From the NCBI GenBank assembly GCA_050951725.1, contig JBMNJO010000011.1, positions 54,346-118,345 of the forward strand: a stretch of DNA of 64,000 nucleotides, given 5' to 3'. This document shows positions 49,737-58,926 of this stretch, piece by piece; position 1 is the first letter of the stretch; each line of letters opens with the position of its first letter. The notes below the pieces were generated by a model, which did not search any database, was not told the DNA's origin, and saw only the letters and a program-made list of their open reading frames with translations. Source of the DNA: DTU052 sp050951725 (GTDB taxonomy: Bacteria; Bacillota; Syntrophomonadia; Syntrophomonadales; DTU052). A program made the position numbers and the translations under genes.

Positions 49737-51893
49737 CTATTCCATCGTCACCAGCTCCGCGTATTTCCCACCCCGGTCATAAAGCTCCTGGTGGGTTCCT
49801 CTCTCCACCACCAGACCCTTATCCAGGACCACTATCTCGTCGCAATCACGAATGGTGGAAAGGCGATGGGCAATCACTATGCAGGAAGCACCGATGTTAC
49901 GGATATTCTGCATAACCATCTCCTCGGTTTTAGCATCCAGGGCGCTGGTGGCTTCGTCCAGAATAATTATGGTCGGCTCCTGGGCCAGCACACGCGCAAT
50001 TTCGAAACGCTGGCGCTGACCGCCGGAGAAGTTTTTGCCGCCTTCTTTGATAATGTGCGAGTACCCGCCGGGCCGGGTAACGATGGTATTATGGATATCA
50101 GCGTCCCGGGCGGCCAGTATAACCGCGAAATTCTCAATTGAGTTGTCCCACATGCGGATGTTATTGGCGATGGTATCCTCGAAAAGGGTGATGTCCTGGT
50201 CTACCATTGCAACTGAACTCTTAAAGGTATAGGGGTCTATATCCTCCCGGCGCTGACCATCAAAAAGGATTTCACCGCTCCAGGGCTGATACAGTCCGGT
50301 AATCAACTTCGCCAGGGTTGATTTGCCAGAGCCGCTGCCGCCTACAAAGGCAACTGATGAACCAGGCTTGATGGAAATCGAGAAATCCTGGATGAGCGGG
50401 GGAGACAACTTGTTGTAGCCAAAAGTCAGGTTTTTGATCTCGAGTGCCCCTAACAGCTTTCCAGCCTCAGGGGGGGGAGAAGGAGTGAGAGACGGCTGCG
50501 TATCATCCGCAACGTCCGTTTTGTAATTCATGACATCTTCCACCCGTTCCATGTCTGAGCGCATGGTGATAAAGCTCTCACCTACACCGACAAGCTGGGT
50601 AACCGGGGCCAGGAACGAGGACGTAAAACCCTGAAACGCGAGAATCATACCTATGGTAAACACACCGTCCAGAATCAGGTAAACCCCGGACATCAGGATG
50701 GCAACATTAGCGATCTCCTGCAAAAACGCTGGGATAGCGCCGTAGTACTGGGTGAACCTGGCAACGGAAACCTCGGCGTTATGCTGCCGCGCATAGTATC
50801 CGGCCCAGCGCTCAAAAAAGCCGTTCTCCGCGCCGTTGGCCTTGATGGTCTCTATCATCTCGATACCGGACATCGTGGTACCCATCAACTTGCCACCGGT
50901 GGTCTGAACAGAACGGATCAAGTCGACCTGTTTGCGGGCGGTAATACGCATGGCTACAATGTTGAGCAAGGCGGCGCCAACACCGATCAGGGTTAATGGA
51001 ATACTGTAATTGATCATAATGGCCAGGTAAAACACCAGCAGACAGATGTTCATGAATACGGGCGCCAGCTGCTGAATGAGCGTCCCGGCGATCTGTTCAT
51101 TGGAAGCCTGACGGGATACAATATCACCGGCAAACCGCTGAGCAAAGAATTCAACCGGCAATCGTAAAACATGCCACATGAATTCGGCATTCGCAGTTAT
51201 CGCAAAGCTTCCCTGGATTTTCAGCCAGTATATGGCCTCAATAATGCTCACAACCAACTGGAACAGCAGAGTCAAGGCCATAGCGATAACAAATGGAATC
51301 AGCCACTCCGGGTTTTTGCCGGAGAGGATATTGTCCATAAAGACCCGGGAGAAGAGTGGTGTCACCAAGCCTACCGCTGCGGTCAGGATACTTGTGAGGA
51401 CCACAAAGATAAAGGCCCCCAAAGTGCCCTCGAGACGCCTTTTGGCAAAAGTGAGAACACTCTTGGGTTTGCCTTCGGGTTTGAAATCTTCGGTTTTCTC
51501 GAAACGGAGGACAATCCCGGTAAAGGCCCTGTCAAACTCTTCCCAGGAAACCTCGGTTTGACCGGAGGCTGGGTCATTCAGCAGCACCTTGTCTTTTTTA
51601 AAGCCCCGGAGTACCACGAAATGATTGAAGTTCCAATGAATAATGGCCGGCAGTGTAATGTCTCGCAAAGCGGAAGGCTCCATGCGGTAACCTGCGGCTT
51701 TCAAACCATACGCCCGGGCGGCCTTTACTATATTTTTAGCGCTGGAACCATCACGCGATACCCCGCAATCGGAGCGCACCTGCTCGAGCGGCAGCCATTT
51801 TCCATAATAGGCCAGGACCATACAGAGCGATGCTGCCCCACACTCGAGGGCTTCCATTTGCAGAACTACCGGGACTTTAGCAACCTTGGCCAT
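49737..51893 (-). CDS. NHLM-type ABC exporter with N-terminal C39 peptidase
   Basis: A 718-residue peptidase/exporter. The C39 domain occupies residues 1-130: catalytic cysteine in ALECGAASLCMVLAYYGKW near 14, His in IHWNFNHFVVLRGFK near 92, Asp in LLNDPASGQTEVS. These proteins cut leader peptides after a double-Gly or Gly-Ala site during export. Six helices and an ATPase follow: Walker A VGGSGSGKSTLAKLI near 525, signature FSGGQRQRFEIARVL near 620, Walker B IIILDEATSALDA. It follows the HlyD-like gene by 29 bases. The likely cargo is the Cys-rich protein at 46621-46872. Confidence 0.93.
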   Translation of the reverse strand: MAKVAKVPVVLQMEALECGAASLCMVLAYYGKWLPLEQVRSDCGVSRDGSSAKNIVKAARAYGLKAAGYRMEPSALRDITLPAIIHWNFNHFVVLRGFKKDKVLLNDPASGQTEVSWEEFDRAFTGIVLRFEKTEDFKPEGKPKSVLTFAKRRLEGTLGAFIFVVLTSILTAAVGLVTPLFSRVFMDNILSGKNPEWLIPFVIAMALTLLFQLVVSIIEAIYWLKIQGSFAITANAEFMWHVLRLPVEFFAQRFAGDIVSRQASNEQIAGTLIQQLAPVFMNICLLVFYLAIMINYSIPLTLIGVGAALLNIVAMRITARKQVDLIRSVQTTGGKLMGTTMSGIEMIETIKANGAENGFFERWAGYYARQHNAEVSVARFTQYYGAIPAFLQEIANVAILMSGVYLILDGVFTIGMILAFQGFTSSFLAPVTQLVGVGESFITMRSDMERVEDVMNYKTDVADDTQPSLTPSPPPEAGKLLGALEIKNLTFGYNKLSPPLIQDFSISIKPGSSVAFVGGSGSGKSTLAKLITGLYQPWSGEILFDGQRREDIDPYTFKSSVAMVDQDITLFEDTIANNIRMWDNSIENFAVILAARDADIHNTIVTRPGGYSHIIKEGGKNFSGGQRQRFEIARVLAQEPTIIILDEATSALDAKTEEMVMQNIRNIGASCIVIAHRLSTIRDCDEIVVLDKGLVVERGTHQELYDRGGKYAELVTME

Positions 51894-51922
51894 GGTACAC
51901 CTGCTTAAATTTAGATAATGGA

Positions 51923-52501
51923 TTAGTTGAATAAGAGTTCATACGGTTTTCTTTCCTCAGTAACCACCAGTACACTGCAGTTAGTGCCGCTGCTGACACT
52001 AAGGCTCTGACCCTTCTGGTTTGACCAATGCAATCGGCCATCAGTTTCCGTCAGTCTGATTCTTACCTCGACCACATTCCCCGGTGGAACCAGACCCTCC
52101 ACGTACCGTGGATTACCGAAGGTTTCTATAAGATCGTTTTCAGATATTGGCTGTACTCCAATGCTGGCAATACTGCCAAATATGTAGCCGTATTCTTCAC
52201 GAGGTGCATAGTCGGGGGAGACCTGCGCAGGCATCCCTTCGCTCAGTCGCTTGGATTCAGTCATGGAAAGGTAACAGTATACTGTTTGTGGTTCTCCGTT
52301 TTGGCTGTAAATCACTCCGCCGAACCGTACTGTTTCGGGGATGGAACCAGCAAAAGCCCAAACCACGACCGCAGCCAGGAGGGCAAACAACGCCAGGAGC
52401 AAAACCCAGATTGATGGGTTAGTGACTCTTACATATTCGTTAAGCTGCTCGGGTGAGGATATCCTCTCCAGCGAGCTTTTGCGGAAAATACTGTTTTCCA
52501 T
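51923..52501 (-). CDS. NHLM-type HlyD-like secretion protein
   Basis: A 192-residue membrane-fusion protein. One membrane helix (NPSIWVLLLALFALLAAVVVWAF) near residues 28-50 is followed by a short beta domain (IPETVRFGGVIYSQNGEPQT, RLSEGMPAQVSPDYAPREEY). It lacks the long coiled coil of true HlyD, as is usual for the NHLM secretion protein in Gram-positives. ATG 52501 has AGGAGG upstream. It is the first gene of the minus-strand export operon. Confidence 0.87.
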   Translation of the reverse strand: MENSIFRKSSLERISSPEQLNEYVRVTNPSIWVLLLALFALLAAVVVWAFAGSIPETVRFGGVIYSQNGEPQTVYCYLSMTESKRLSEGMPAQVSPDYAPREEYGYIFGSIASIGVQPISENDLIETFGNPRYVEGLVPPGNVVEVRIRLTETDGRLHWSNQKGQSLSVSSGTNCSVLVVTEERKPYELLFN

Positions 52502-52952
52502 GATCAACCTCCTGCCAGTTGTCGATGTGGTAACTAGTTCAACAAATAGCCATATTTGTCCTTTCACCGGCAGGAAAAAAAACGGGTTAATATGGGGAAA
52601 TAGATTAATGAATCCATGATTGAACAGGTGTTCTGGAATCAGAAAAACCGGGATGTGGCAAATGAATCAGCTGTCCCATCCCGGTTTTCAGTCACTATTA
52701 CTCGGAATAATCAGCAGATTCAGGTATTCGGTTTTGTACTCACGATATGGGTCCGACGACCATGTAAGATTCGGTTTTGTACTCCGTATGGGTGGGATTC
52801 AAATCCTGGTGCTCAAACTGCTTGGCTTTCACAATCCAGAGGACAAAGATGATGCTCTGGCCCCATTGTTGTGAAATGTGCTCTTTGGGTATAATACAGC
52901 GAAGAGTTGCTGACGTTGCTGGTTTAACCCGGCGGGTGATAAAGGAGACAGT
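52502..52952. other. Divergent intergenic region, with hairpin and short repeats
   Basis: About 450 bases between the export operon and the RNA methyltransferase gene. A stem AAACCGGGATG/CATCCCGGTTT (52643-52688) has a ~22-base loop and T-rich or A-rich flanks. The string ATTCGGTTTTGTACTC occurs twice (near 52727 and 52769), about 42 bases apart. A TATAAT near 52891 may be the -10 box for the methyltransferase gene. No gene is seen. Confidence 0.4.
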
Positions 52953-54107
52953 ATGGAACAGATAGAGCTGATTGCCACCGCTGCCTTCGGACTGGAAGCA
53001 GTAGTGGCCCGGGAGGTCCGGGCATTGGGGTATGAAGACGTTACGGTTGAGGATGGCAAGGTAACTTTCCGGGCGGATAGACAGGCCATCTGCCGGGCCA
53101 ACCTGTGGCTGCGCAGTGCTGACCGGGTACTGCTGAAAATGGGGGCTTTTCCGGCCACCACCTTTGAGGAGCTTTTCCAGGGGACCAAACGGCTCAACTG
53201 GCCCGATTGGCTGCCGAAGAACGCCAACTTTCCGGTACAGGGAAAGTCGGTCCGGTCCGGGCTGTTCAGTGTACCCGACTGCCAGGCGATTGTTAAGAAG
53301 GCTGTGGTGGAGAAGATGAAAAGCCGCTACCATGTGGAGTGGTTTAAGGAGGATGGGCCACGCTATAGTATCGAGGTAGCCCTGCTAAAGGATATGGCCA
53401 CCTTGACCATTGACACCAGCGGTTCCGGTCTGCATAAAAGAGGTTACCGCAGGTTAACCGGCAGTGCGCCGATCAGAGAGACTCTGGCTGCTGGTTTGGT
53501 GAGTCTGAGTGTCTGGCGCCCGGAGAGAGTCTTAATTGACCCTATGTGCGGGAGCGGGACTATTCCCATTGAAGCGGCCTTGATTGGAATGAATATGGCC
53601 CCGGGTTTGAAACGGGAATTCGCATCTGAGTCCTGGCCGGTGATCCCCCAGAAGCTATGGCAGAAAGCCCGGCAGGAGGCCAGAGATCTGATACGCCATG
53701 ACCAGACCCTTACCATCCGCGGCACCGATATCGATGAAGAAGCCTTAAGCCTAGCCCGCTATCATGCTCGTGAAGCCGGGCTGGAAGGCAGAATTCACTG
53801 GCAGCGTCTGTCGGTATCCGAGCTGCGGGCGCGGCAGAAATACGGCTGTATTATCTGCAACCCGCCTTATGGTGAGCGCTTGGAGGATATCCCAACCGTG
53901 GAGAGGCTTTACCGGGAGATGGGACTTGCTTTTAAGCCGCTTAATACCTGGTCAATCTATGTGATCACTGCCCACCCGGGCTTTGAGAGGTTGTTCGGAC
54001 GGACTGCCGCACGAAAACGCAAGCTGTACAATGGGCGCATCCAGTGCAATTACTACCAGTACCCGGGCCCCCGCCCACCCCCGCCGCAATCCGGAGTCCT
54101 AAAATAG
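52953..54107 (+). CDS. THUMP-domain class I SAM-dependent RNA methyltransferase (RlmL/YpsC-like)
   Basis: A 384-residue enzyme. N-terminal THUMP/ferredoxin-like region (IATAAFGLEAVVAREVRALG), then a Rossmann methyltransferase: motif I IDPMCGSGTIPIEAALIG near 190, acidic end of strand 2 RGTDIDEEALSLA near 255, catalytic motif CNPPYGERL near 303. Members make m2G in 23S rRNA or modify tRNA. ATG after AAAGGAGA. Confidence 0.93.
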   Translation: MEQIELIATAAFGLEAVVAREVRALGYEDVTVEDGKVTFRADRQAICRANLWLRSADRVLLKMGAFPATTFEELFQGTKRLNWPDWLPKNANFPVQGKSVRSGLFSVPDCQAIVKKAVVEKMKSRYHVEWFKEDGPRYSIEVALLKDMATLTIDTSGSGLHKRGYRRLTGSAPIRETLAAGLVSLSVWRPERVLIDPMCGSGTIPIEAALIGMNMAPGLKREFASESWPVIPQKLWQKARQEARDLIRHDQTLTIRGTDIDEEALSLARYHAREAGLEGRIHWQRLSVSELRARQKYGCIICNPPYGERLEDIPTVERLYREMGLAFKPLNTWSIYVITAHPGFERLFGRTAARKRKLYNGRIQCNYYQYPGPRPPPPQSGVLK

Positions 54108-54142
54108 ACGGGCATGGGGACGGTTCTTATGCCCGTGTCCCC
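54108..54142 (+). repeat. GGGGAC-type repeat with pseudoknot-like pairing
   Basis: ACGGGCAT (54108-54115) pairs with ATGCCCGT (54129-54136). The loop begins GGGGAC (54116-54121) and can pair with GTCCCC just after the stem (54137-54142), giving an H-type pseudoknot. It starts directly after the stop of the methyltransferase gene. It shares GGGGACGGTTC with the elements at 11866 and 60855. Confidence 0.7.
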
Positions 54143-54278
54143 GAAATAGAGCGATATAGGGTTCGGTTATGCGCGAATGTCCGGAGGACCATCAATGAGT
54201 CTGGTAAGCCGACTACATAAAAGCCGGTGAGGACGTTAATGATACATAGAGCGAATACTAAGGCAAGAGGTCGTTCTG

Positions 54279-54965
54279 ATGGTTCTGGTGATCCTGCGTA
54301 CTGTGATACTGTTCACAGTGGTCGTTGTATTTCTCCGCATCATGGGAAAACGACAGATCGGCCAGCTGCAGCCCTATGAGCTCGCGATAATCATACTTAT
54401 TTCAGAGTTGGCAGCCATACCTATGGAAAACACCTCCATCCCCATTCTGGGGGGGCTGATTCCGATATTTGTCCTGTTTACGGCTCAGGGGCTATTGGCC
54501 TACATCTCACTGAAGAGTGAGAGGGCGCGCGGGGTAATCTGCGGCACCCCCAGTGTGTTGATTGAAAACTCCAGGATAGTCGAAGCGGAGATGAGAAGGC
54601 AGCGTTACAACATAAATGATCTGCTGGAGCAACTGCGTTCCAAGAATGTGGCCAATCTGGCCGATGTAGAGTATGCGATCCTCGAAACCAGCGGGCAGTT
54701 GAGTGTAATTCTTAAGTCGCAGAAAAGACCGCTCACACCCGAGGATATCAATCTGCCGACCAGGTATGAAGGCCTTCCGATTACCCTGATAATCGACGGA
54801 TTTATCTTTCACGACAACCTGAAAAGCATTAACCTCAGTGTTGAATGGCTGCAGGCGGAGCTAAGAAAATTCGGGATCGACGATCTAAACAATGTCTTTT
54901 TCTCATACATCGATACCCAGGGGAATCTCTTTTATCAGGAGAAGGAGGGCGCCAAAAGCGGCTAA
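54279..54965 (+). CDS. DUF421 (YetF-type) membrane protein
   Basis: A 228-residue protein of the DUF421/YetF family. Three N-terminal helices (residues 1-80; FLRIMGKRQIGQLQPYELAI is a family signature) are followed by two small alpha/beta YetF domains (GTPSVLIENSRIVEAEMRRQ, LRSKNVANLADVEYAILETS). Several Bacillus homologues are in spore membranes; molecular role unknown. The downstream DUF4363 gene is its usual partner. Confidence 0.92.
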   Translation: MVLVILRTVILFTVVVVFLRIMGKRQIGQLQPYELAIIILISELAAIPMENTSIPILGGLIPIFVLFTAQGLLAYISLKSERARGVICGTPSVLIENSRIVEAEMRRQRYNINDLLEQLRSKNVANLADVEYAILETSGQLSVILKSQKRPLTPEDINLPTRYEGLPITLIIDGFIFHDNLKSINLSVEWLQAELRKFGIDDLNNVFFSYIDTQGNLFYQEKEGAKSG

Positions 54966-54983
54966 AGGAGCATTAAAGCAACA

Positions 54984-55364
54984 ATGAAGCAACTGGTCAT
55001 TTCACTGATTGTTCTAGGGTTAATCACCGGCACGGGTTTGTGGACGAACGATCTGCTGCGGGAATCGGCTCAGCATCTGGTAATCCACATTGACAGGGTT
55101 GCAGATGAAATAAAAGACGAGCGCTGGGCGGAGGCTGTAAACCATACCGAAGAACTGGAGAAGGCATGGAGTAACCAGGTGGGTTGGTGGCCTATCATAC
55201 TTGACCATCAAGAGATTGACAACATCGAGTTCTCACTGGCCAAGATCAAAGAATACGTGGCAAATAAGGACAAACCTCTTTCCCTTGGTCAGTTATCTGA
55301 ATTGAAGCTGATGATCGAACACATCCCGGCCAAAGAAGCAGTAACCCTGAAAAACATTCTGTAA
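54984..55364 (+). CDS. DUF4363 protein
   Basis: A 126-residue protein with an N-terminal membrane or signal helix (LVISLIVLGLITGTGLWT) and a helical domain (HTEELEKAWSNQVGWWPIIL). It matches DUF4363, regularly encoded right after DUF421 genes as here (18-base gap). Probably an outer-face partner of the YetF protein; function unknown. Confidence 0.85.
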   Translation: MKQLVISLIVLGLITGTGLWTNDLLRESAQHLVIHIDRVADEIKDERWAEAVNHTEELEKAWSNQVGWWPIILDHQEIDNIEFSLAKIKEYVANKDKPLSLGQLSELKLMIEHIPAKEAVTLKNIL

Positions 55365-55460
55365 GAGTAACCGGGATCAGGGCTCTCGCTGACGACGAAC
55401 CTGTGAACAAAGTTGGGTTCAAGCTTTACGAAACACCCAGCCCAAAAATCCCCGGTCACC

Positions 55461-55492
55461 AAAAAAGAACCGCCCCGTAAACAGGGCGGTTC
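55461..55492 (-). terminator. Terminator of acyl-CoA ligase 3
   Basis: On the minus strand GAACCGCCCT and CGGGGCGGTTC pair around a short loop, followed by TTTTTT. Confidence 0.88.
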
Positions 55493-55514
55493 CCGATATT
55501 CTGGTACTCAGGGT

Positions 55515-57125
55515 TTAGGCAAACATCTTTTTCAGTTCTGGCTTGAGGATCTTTCCAGTCGGGTTCTTCGGGAGTTCGGGCATGAATTTTATAAACTCGG
55601 GAATCTTGTACTTGGCTATCTTGTCGCCCAGGTATTCCCTGACCTCTTCTACAGTCATGCTGTCCGGCTCATTCAGAACGATACATGCTGCCACCCGCTC
55701 ACCCAGAGCCGGGTCAGGCGCACCAATTACGGCAACTTCCATGATCTTGGGGTGTTTTTCGAGCGGAATCTCGATCTCCCGGGGATAGATATTCTCTCCG
55801 CCGCGGTTGATCATCTCTTTCTTACGCCCGGCAATATAGATGAATCCGCTCTCATCCATCCAGCCCATATCACCAGTATGCAGCCAACCATCCTTTATAG
55901 CCTCGGCGGTTGCTTCAGGTTTATTAAGGTACCCGATCATAACCGCGTCACCCTTGATGCAGATCTCACCTTTCTCGCCATAGGGCAGGATATTGTTATC
56001 ATCGTCCATGATTTCAATTTCCTGATTAGTATACGCCTTTCCTATAGACGCCCAGTTTTCTTCTACACCGTAGCCGGTGGAGGATACCCCGCAGGCTTCG
56101 GTCAAACCATAACCGTCAATAACCCGCACTCCAAACTTTTCTTTAAAAGCTGCCACAATATCCAGTGGCATAGGGGCGGCGCCGGAAAACGCCAACCTCA
56201 GTTTCATCCTGTCCATGTCTATCTTGGCCGGATCGGCCACAGCCACGACGTAAGCGTACATGGCCGGTACTCCCATAACTATGCTGACTCCGTAGCGGGT
56301 AACCGATGGCCAAAAGTCTTCTGGAGAGAAGATCTTTCTTATACAGAGGGTTAATCCCTGGTAGGTATAAGGATAAGTCCAGACACACAGGGGATTGGTA
56401 TGGAACATCGGGAGTATTATCATCATGACATCGCCGGGGACAGTGGCATTCATGCCAGCCATATTGGTGCAGATTGAGAACTCGCCTTTATTGGAGAGAA
56501 GGATACCCTTGGGCATGCCAGTAGTCCCTGAAGAATAAAGAAGCATGAATGGGTCTTCTGGAGCCTGTGGCACCAAGCACTCATCGGCAGGATAATTATC
56601 AAGGATGTTCTTTAAGGTAGTCTCGGCTACCTTGGCGTCATGGGGAACTCCGGTTTCGACTTCGACCACGATTGGTTTATGGGAAGACATTTCCCATCCC
56701 CGGGCGAATTCCGCCATGAATTCGCTGCCGACGAATGCGACCTTGGGCTTGGAATCCTCCAGCACATACGCGATCTCGGGGCCCTTTAGCATATAGTTTA
56801 CACCACCGGCGATAGCCCCCAGTTTCTGCGCGCCGAACATCGTATAGTAGACATCCGGAGAGTTGAGAATCATAACTGATACGATGTCTCCCTTGGTAAC
56901 CCCTTTTTCTTTCAGGTAATTGCCCACCTTATTGGAGCGCTCGTTGGTTTGGGCATAGGTCACAACCTCATCATAATAGAAAACATGAGGTCGGTCCGGA
57001 ATCTCCTGTGCTCGAACGGTAACCAATTCGGCCATGCTGTCAAAGTGCAGGCGCAGTCCTTTAAGGGTTTCTACTTCTTCGAGAGGGTACATGGGGCGAG
57101 TTGTACGTTTGCTCTTGTCAATCAT
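55515..57125 (-). CDS. AMP-forming acyl-CoA ligase, 3
   Basis: A 536-residue ANL enzyme. Visible: LLYSSGTTGMPKGILLSNKG near 185, DGYGLTEACGVSST near 330, LHTGDMGWMDESGFIYIAGR near 415, GGENIYPREIE near 440 and lysine in NPTGKILKPELKK at the end. All catalytic pieces are present. ATG after GAAAGGAG. It stands alone with a 5' region of about 550 bases. The fatty-acid chain length is not predictable. Confidence 0.92.
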   Translation of the reverse strand: MIDKSKRTTRPMYPLEEVETLKGLRLHFDSMAELVTVRAQEIPDRPHVFYYDEVVTYAQTNERSNKVGNYLKEKGVTKGDIVSVMILNSPDVYYTMFGAQKLGAIAGGVNYMLKGPEIAYVLEDSKPKVAFVGSEFMAEFARGWEMSSHKPIVVEVETGVPHDAKVAETTLKNILDNYPADECLVPQAPEDPFMLLYSSGTTGMPKGILLSNKGEFSICTNMAGMNATVPGDVMMIILPMFHTNPLCVWTYPYTYQGLTLCIRKIFSPEDFWPSVTRYGVSIVMGVPAMYAYVVAVADPAKIDMDRMKLRLAFSGAAPMPLDIVAAFKEKFGVRVIDGYGLTEACGVSSTGYGVEENWASIGKAYTNQEIEIMDDDNNILPYGEKGEICIKGDAVMIGYLNKPEATAEAIKDGWLHTGDMGWMDESGFIYIAGRKKEMINRGGENIYPREIEIPLEKHPKIMEVAVIGAPDPALGERVAACIVLNEPDSMTVEEVREYLGDKIAKYKIPEFIKFMPELPKNPTGKILKPELKKMFA

Positions 57126-57678
57126 GACTACACTCCTTTCATTCTCTTAAGCAATAACGCTGCTGTTTCAGAACGCAAGGGCTTACCAATTGAGATTGAG
57201 GATTAGGTTTAGTAGTTAATGGAATATTGATAGTGGTATGCTCTTATTGAGTTGTTGGGTCAACAATCACCTCCGTTGATAATGACATACAATACCGACC
57301 ATTCTTTAAATTACGAATTCTATTGATATAATAATTCATAATGCGGCCAAAAGCTAAGGAATATTTCGAACCTTATTAAAAATGGCCTTCTCGCAGGTAA
57401 GATTGGATACTAATTTTTATGCGCAAATCTACTGAACCTATGATTGCATTTGATTAATCCCTGGCTTAGACTGCCGAAAGCCGGGAATCTGCAAATTTAA
57501 ATCGCAAATGATCGTCGCTCACCTTCGCCGGGTATTGTCGCCAGGCTCAGCACCTGGCTTCTTGATACTCGTTCATTCAAAGAGGTTAATCACGGTAGTT
57601 GCAGGGGATTCTTTACTATGATGTGACCGTTGTATCCTGCCGGGAGGTTAGAAGGCTGACAGAAAAGGGGATGATAAA
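57126..57678. other. Divergent intergenic region between ligase 3 and SDR
   Basis: About 550 AT-rich bases. A hairpin TTGTTG-GGT-CAACAA lies near 57253. A site TTGGTAAGCCCTTGCG on the minus strand resembles a sigma-54 promoter but its spacing is one base short. No gene is seen. Confidence 0.4.
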
Positions 57679-58458
57679 TTGAGAAGTATCAGAGAGTTGT
57701 TTGATTTGTCGGGTCAGGTGGCTATCGTTACCGGAGGTGCTGCCGGCATTGGGGTGCAAATGGCTTACGCCCTTGGGGAGGCGGGCGCTAACTTGGTCAT
57801 CGCCGCACGGAAACTGGACCGGTGTGTCGAGGCCGCCCAGCAGATGCAGAAGGAACTGGGAATCAGGGCCCTCCCGGCCAGGTGCGATGTGAGCCAGCCG
57901 CAAGAGATTGATAGTCTGTATGAAACGGTTTTGCGGGAATTTGGACGGGTTGATATCCTGGTTAACAACTCCGGGGCCAACTGGGGCGCACCTTCATTGG
58001 ATTATCCGCTTGATGGGTGGAACAAGGTGATCAACACCAATGTCACCGGCTCCTGGTTGATGTGTCAAAAAGCTGGACAGATAATGTCGCGGCAGATGTA
58101 CGGCCGGATAATCAATCTGGCCTCACTGGCTTCATTTGTGGGAGCTGATCCGGAGGTTATGGATGCAGTGGCTTACCAGACCAGCAAGGCGGCGGTGGCT
58201 GGTCTCACCAAAGACCTGGCTGTAAAGTGGGCTCCATACAACATAACCGTTAATGCCATTGCTCCGGGATGGTTTCCCAGCAAGATGAGTCAGGGCACCC
58301 TAAGTAAGAGCGGGGAAAAGATTCTGGAATTAATTCCTTTGAGAAGGTTTGGGGGCGATGATGAGTTAAAGGCCGCCACTCTGTTTCTGGCATCCCCTGG
58401 AGCCAGTTACTGTACGGGAGTAATTCTGAGCGTGGATGGCGGCTGGGTAGCCATGTAG
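57679..58458 (+). CDS. Short-chain dehydrogenase/reductase
   Basis: A 259-residue NAD(P)-dependent oxidoreductase of the classical SDR family. Cofactor motif TGGAAGIGVQMA near residue 19, NNSG near 95, catalytic Ser near 147, and YQTSKAAVAGL with Tyr and Lys near 166-170. It resembles 3-oxoacyl reductases/gluconate dehydrogenases; the substrate is open. TTG start after AAGGGGATGATAAA. Confidence 0.88.
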   Translation: MRSIRELFDLSGQVAIVTGGAAGIGVQMAYALGEAGANLVIAARKLDRCVEAAQQMQKELGIRALPARCDVSQPQEIDSLYETVLREFGRVDILVNNSGANWGAPSLDYPLDGWNKVINTNVTGSWLMCQKAGQIMSRQMYGRIINLASLASFVGADPEVMDAVAYQTSKAAVAGLTKDLAVKWAPYNITVNAIAPGWFPSKMSQGTLSKSGEKILELIPLRRFGGDDELKAATLFLASPGASYCTGVILSVDGGWVAM

Positions 58459-58609
58459 CATGATGCCCGTGAATCCTTTCCACCCAAAAACATCGAGTAG
58501 ATGTTCCGTCATATCACGGGTTGTAAAGTGCCCTGATACATTCCGGTAATGATGAAGGGATTCCAGCGCTTACAGGCGAATCAATAACACGTGAGGAGGT
58601 TTTCATCTC

Positions 58610-58849
58610 ATGCAAATAAAAGTGCTGGGTGCCGGATGTGCCCGGTGTAATCAACTGGAGAAAGACGTATTTAATGTCCTGGCGGCTATGGACGTAGCAG
58701 CGGATGTGGAGAAGGTGCAGGATGTCCAGAAGATTATGGCCTACAATGTTATGTCTACTCCGGCCTTGATTATTAATGGTAAGGTTAAGGCTGCCGGACG
58801 GGTGCCGCGGACAGCAGAGCTCAAGAAGTTCATCAACGAGGAATTATAG
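58610..58849 (+). CDS. Small thioredoxin-fold protein (redox-active disulfide protein 2 type)
   Basis: A 79-residue thioredoxin-like protein with CARC active site (VLGAGCARCNQLEKDVFNVL) and the cis-Pro loop MSTPALIINGKV near residue 48. The family includes MtTRX-like proteins of methanogens and anaerobes. GAGGAGG upstream of the ATG. Might act with the disulfide-handling Hdr system elsewhere in the window, but that is only a thought. Confidence 0.9.
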   Translation: MQIKVLGAGCARCNQLEKDVFNVLAAMDVAADVEKVQDVQKIMAYNVMSTPALIINGKVKAAGRVPRTAELKKFINEEL

Positions 58850-58926
58850 CGGATATTTGATCTTCTATACCATCCTTTGGTTTGTCTTCAAGCCAAAGGC
58901 TACTTACTTAGGAAAGGTCGGGAATT

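Noticed and set aside
46100..52501. Lantibiotic or thiopeptide gene cluster
   Set aside because: No LanB, LanC, LanM, YcaO or radical SAM maturase is in the operon. Only export, precursor candidate and regulation are present.
52780..52810. tRNA fragment (GGGATTCAAATCC)
   Set aside because: The T-arm-like string is isolated; no acceptor or anticodon arm can be formed around it.
57174..57189. Sigma-54 promoter for acyl-CoA ligase 3 (minus strand, TTGGTAAGCCCTTGCG)
   Set aside because: Only 9 bases separate GG and GC; the consensus needs 10.
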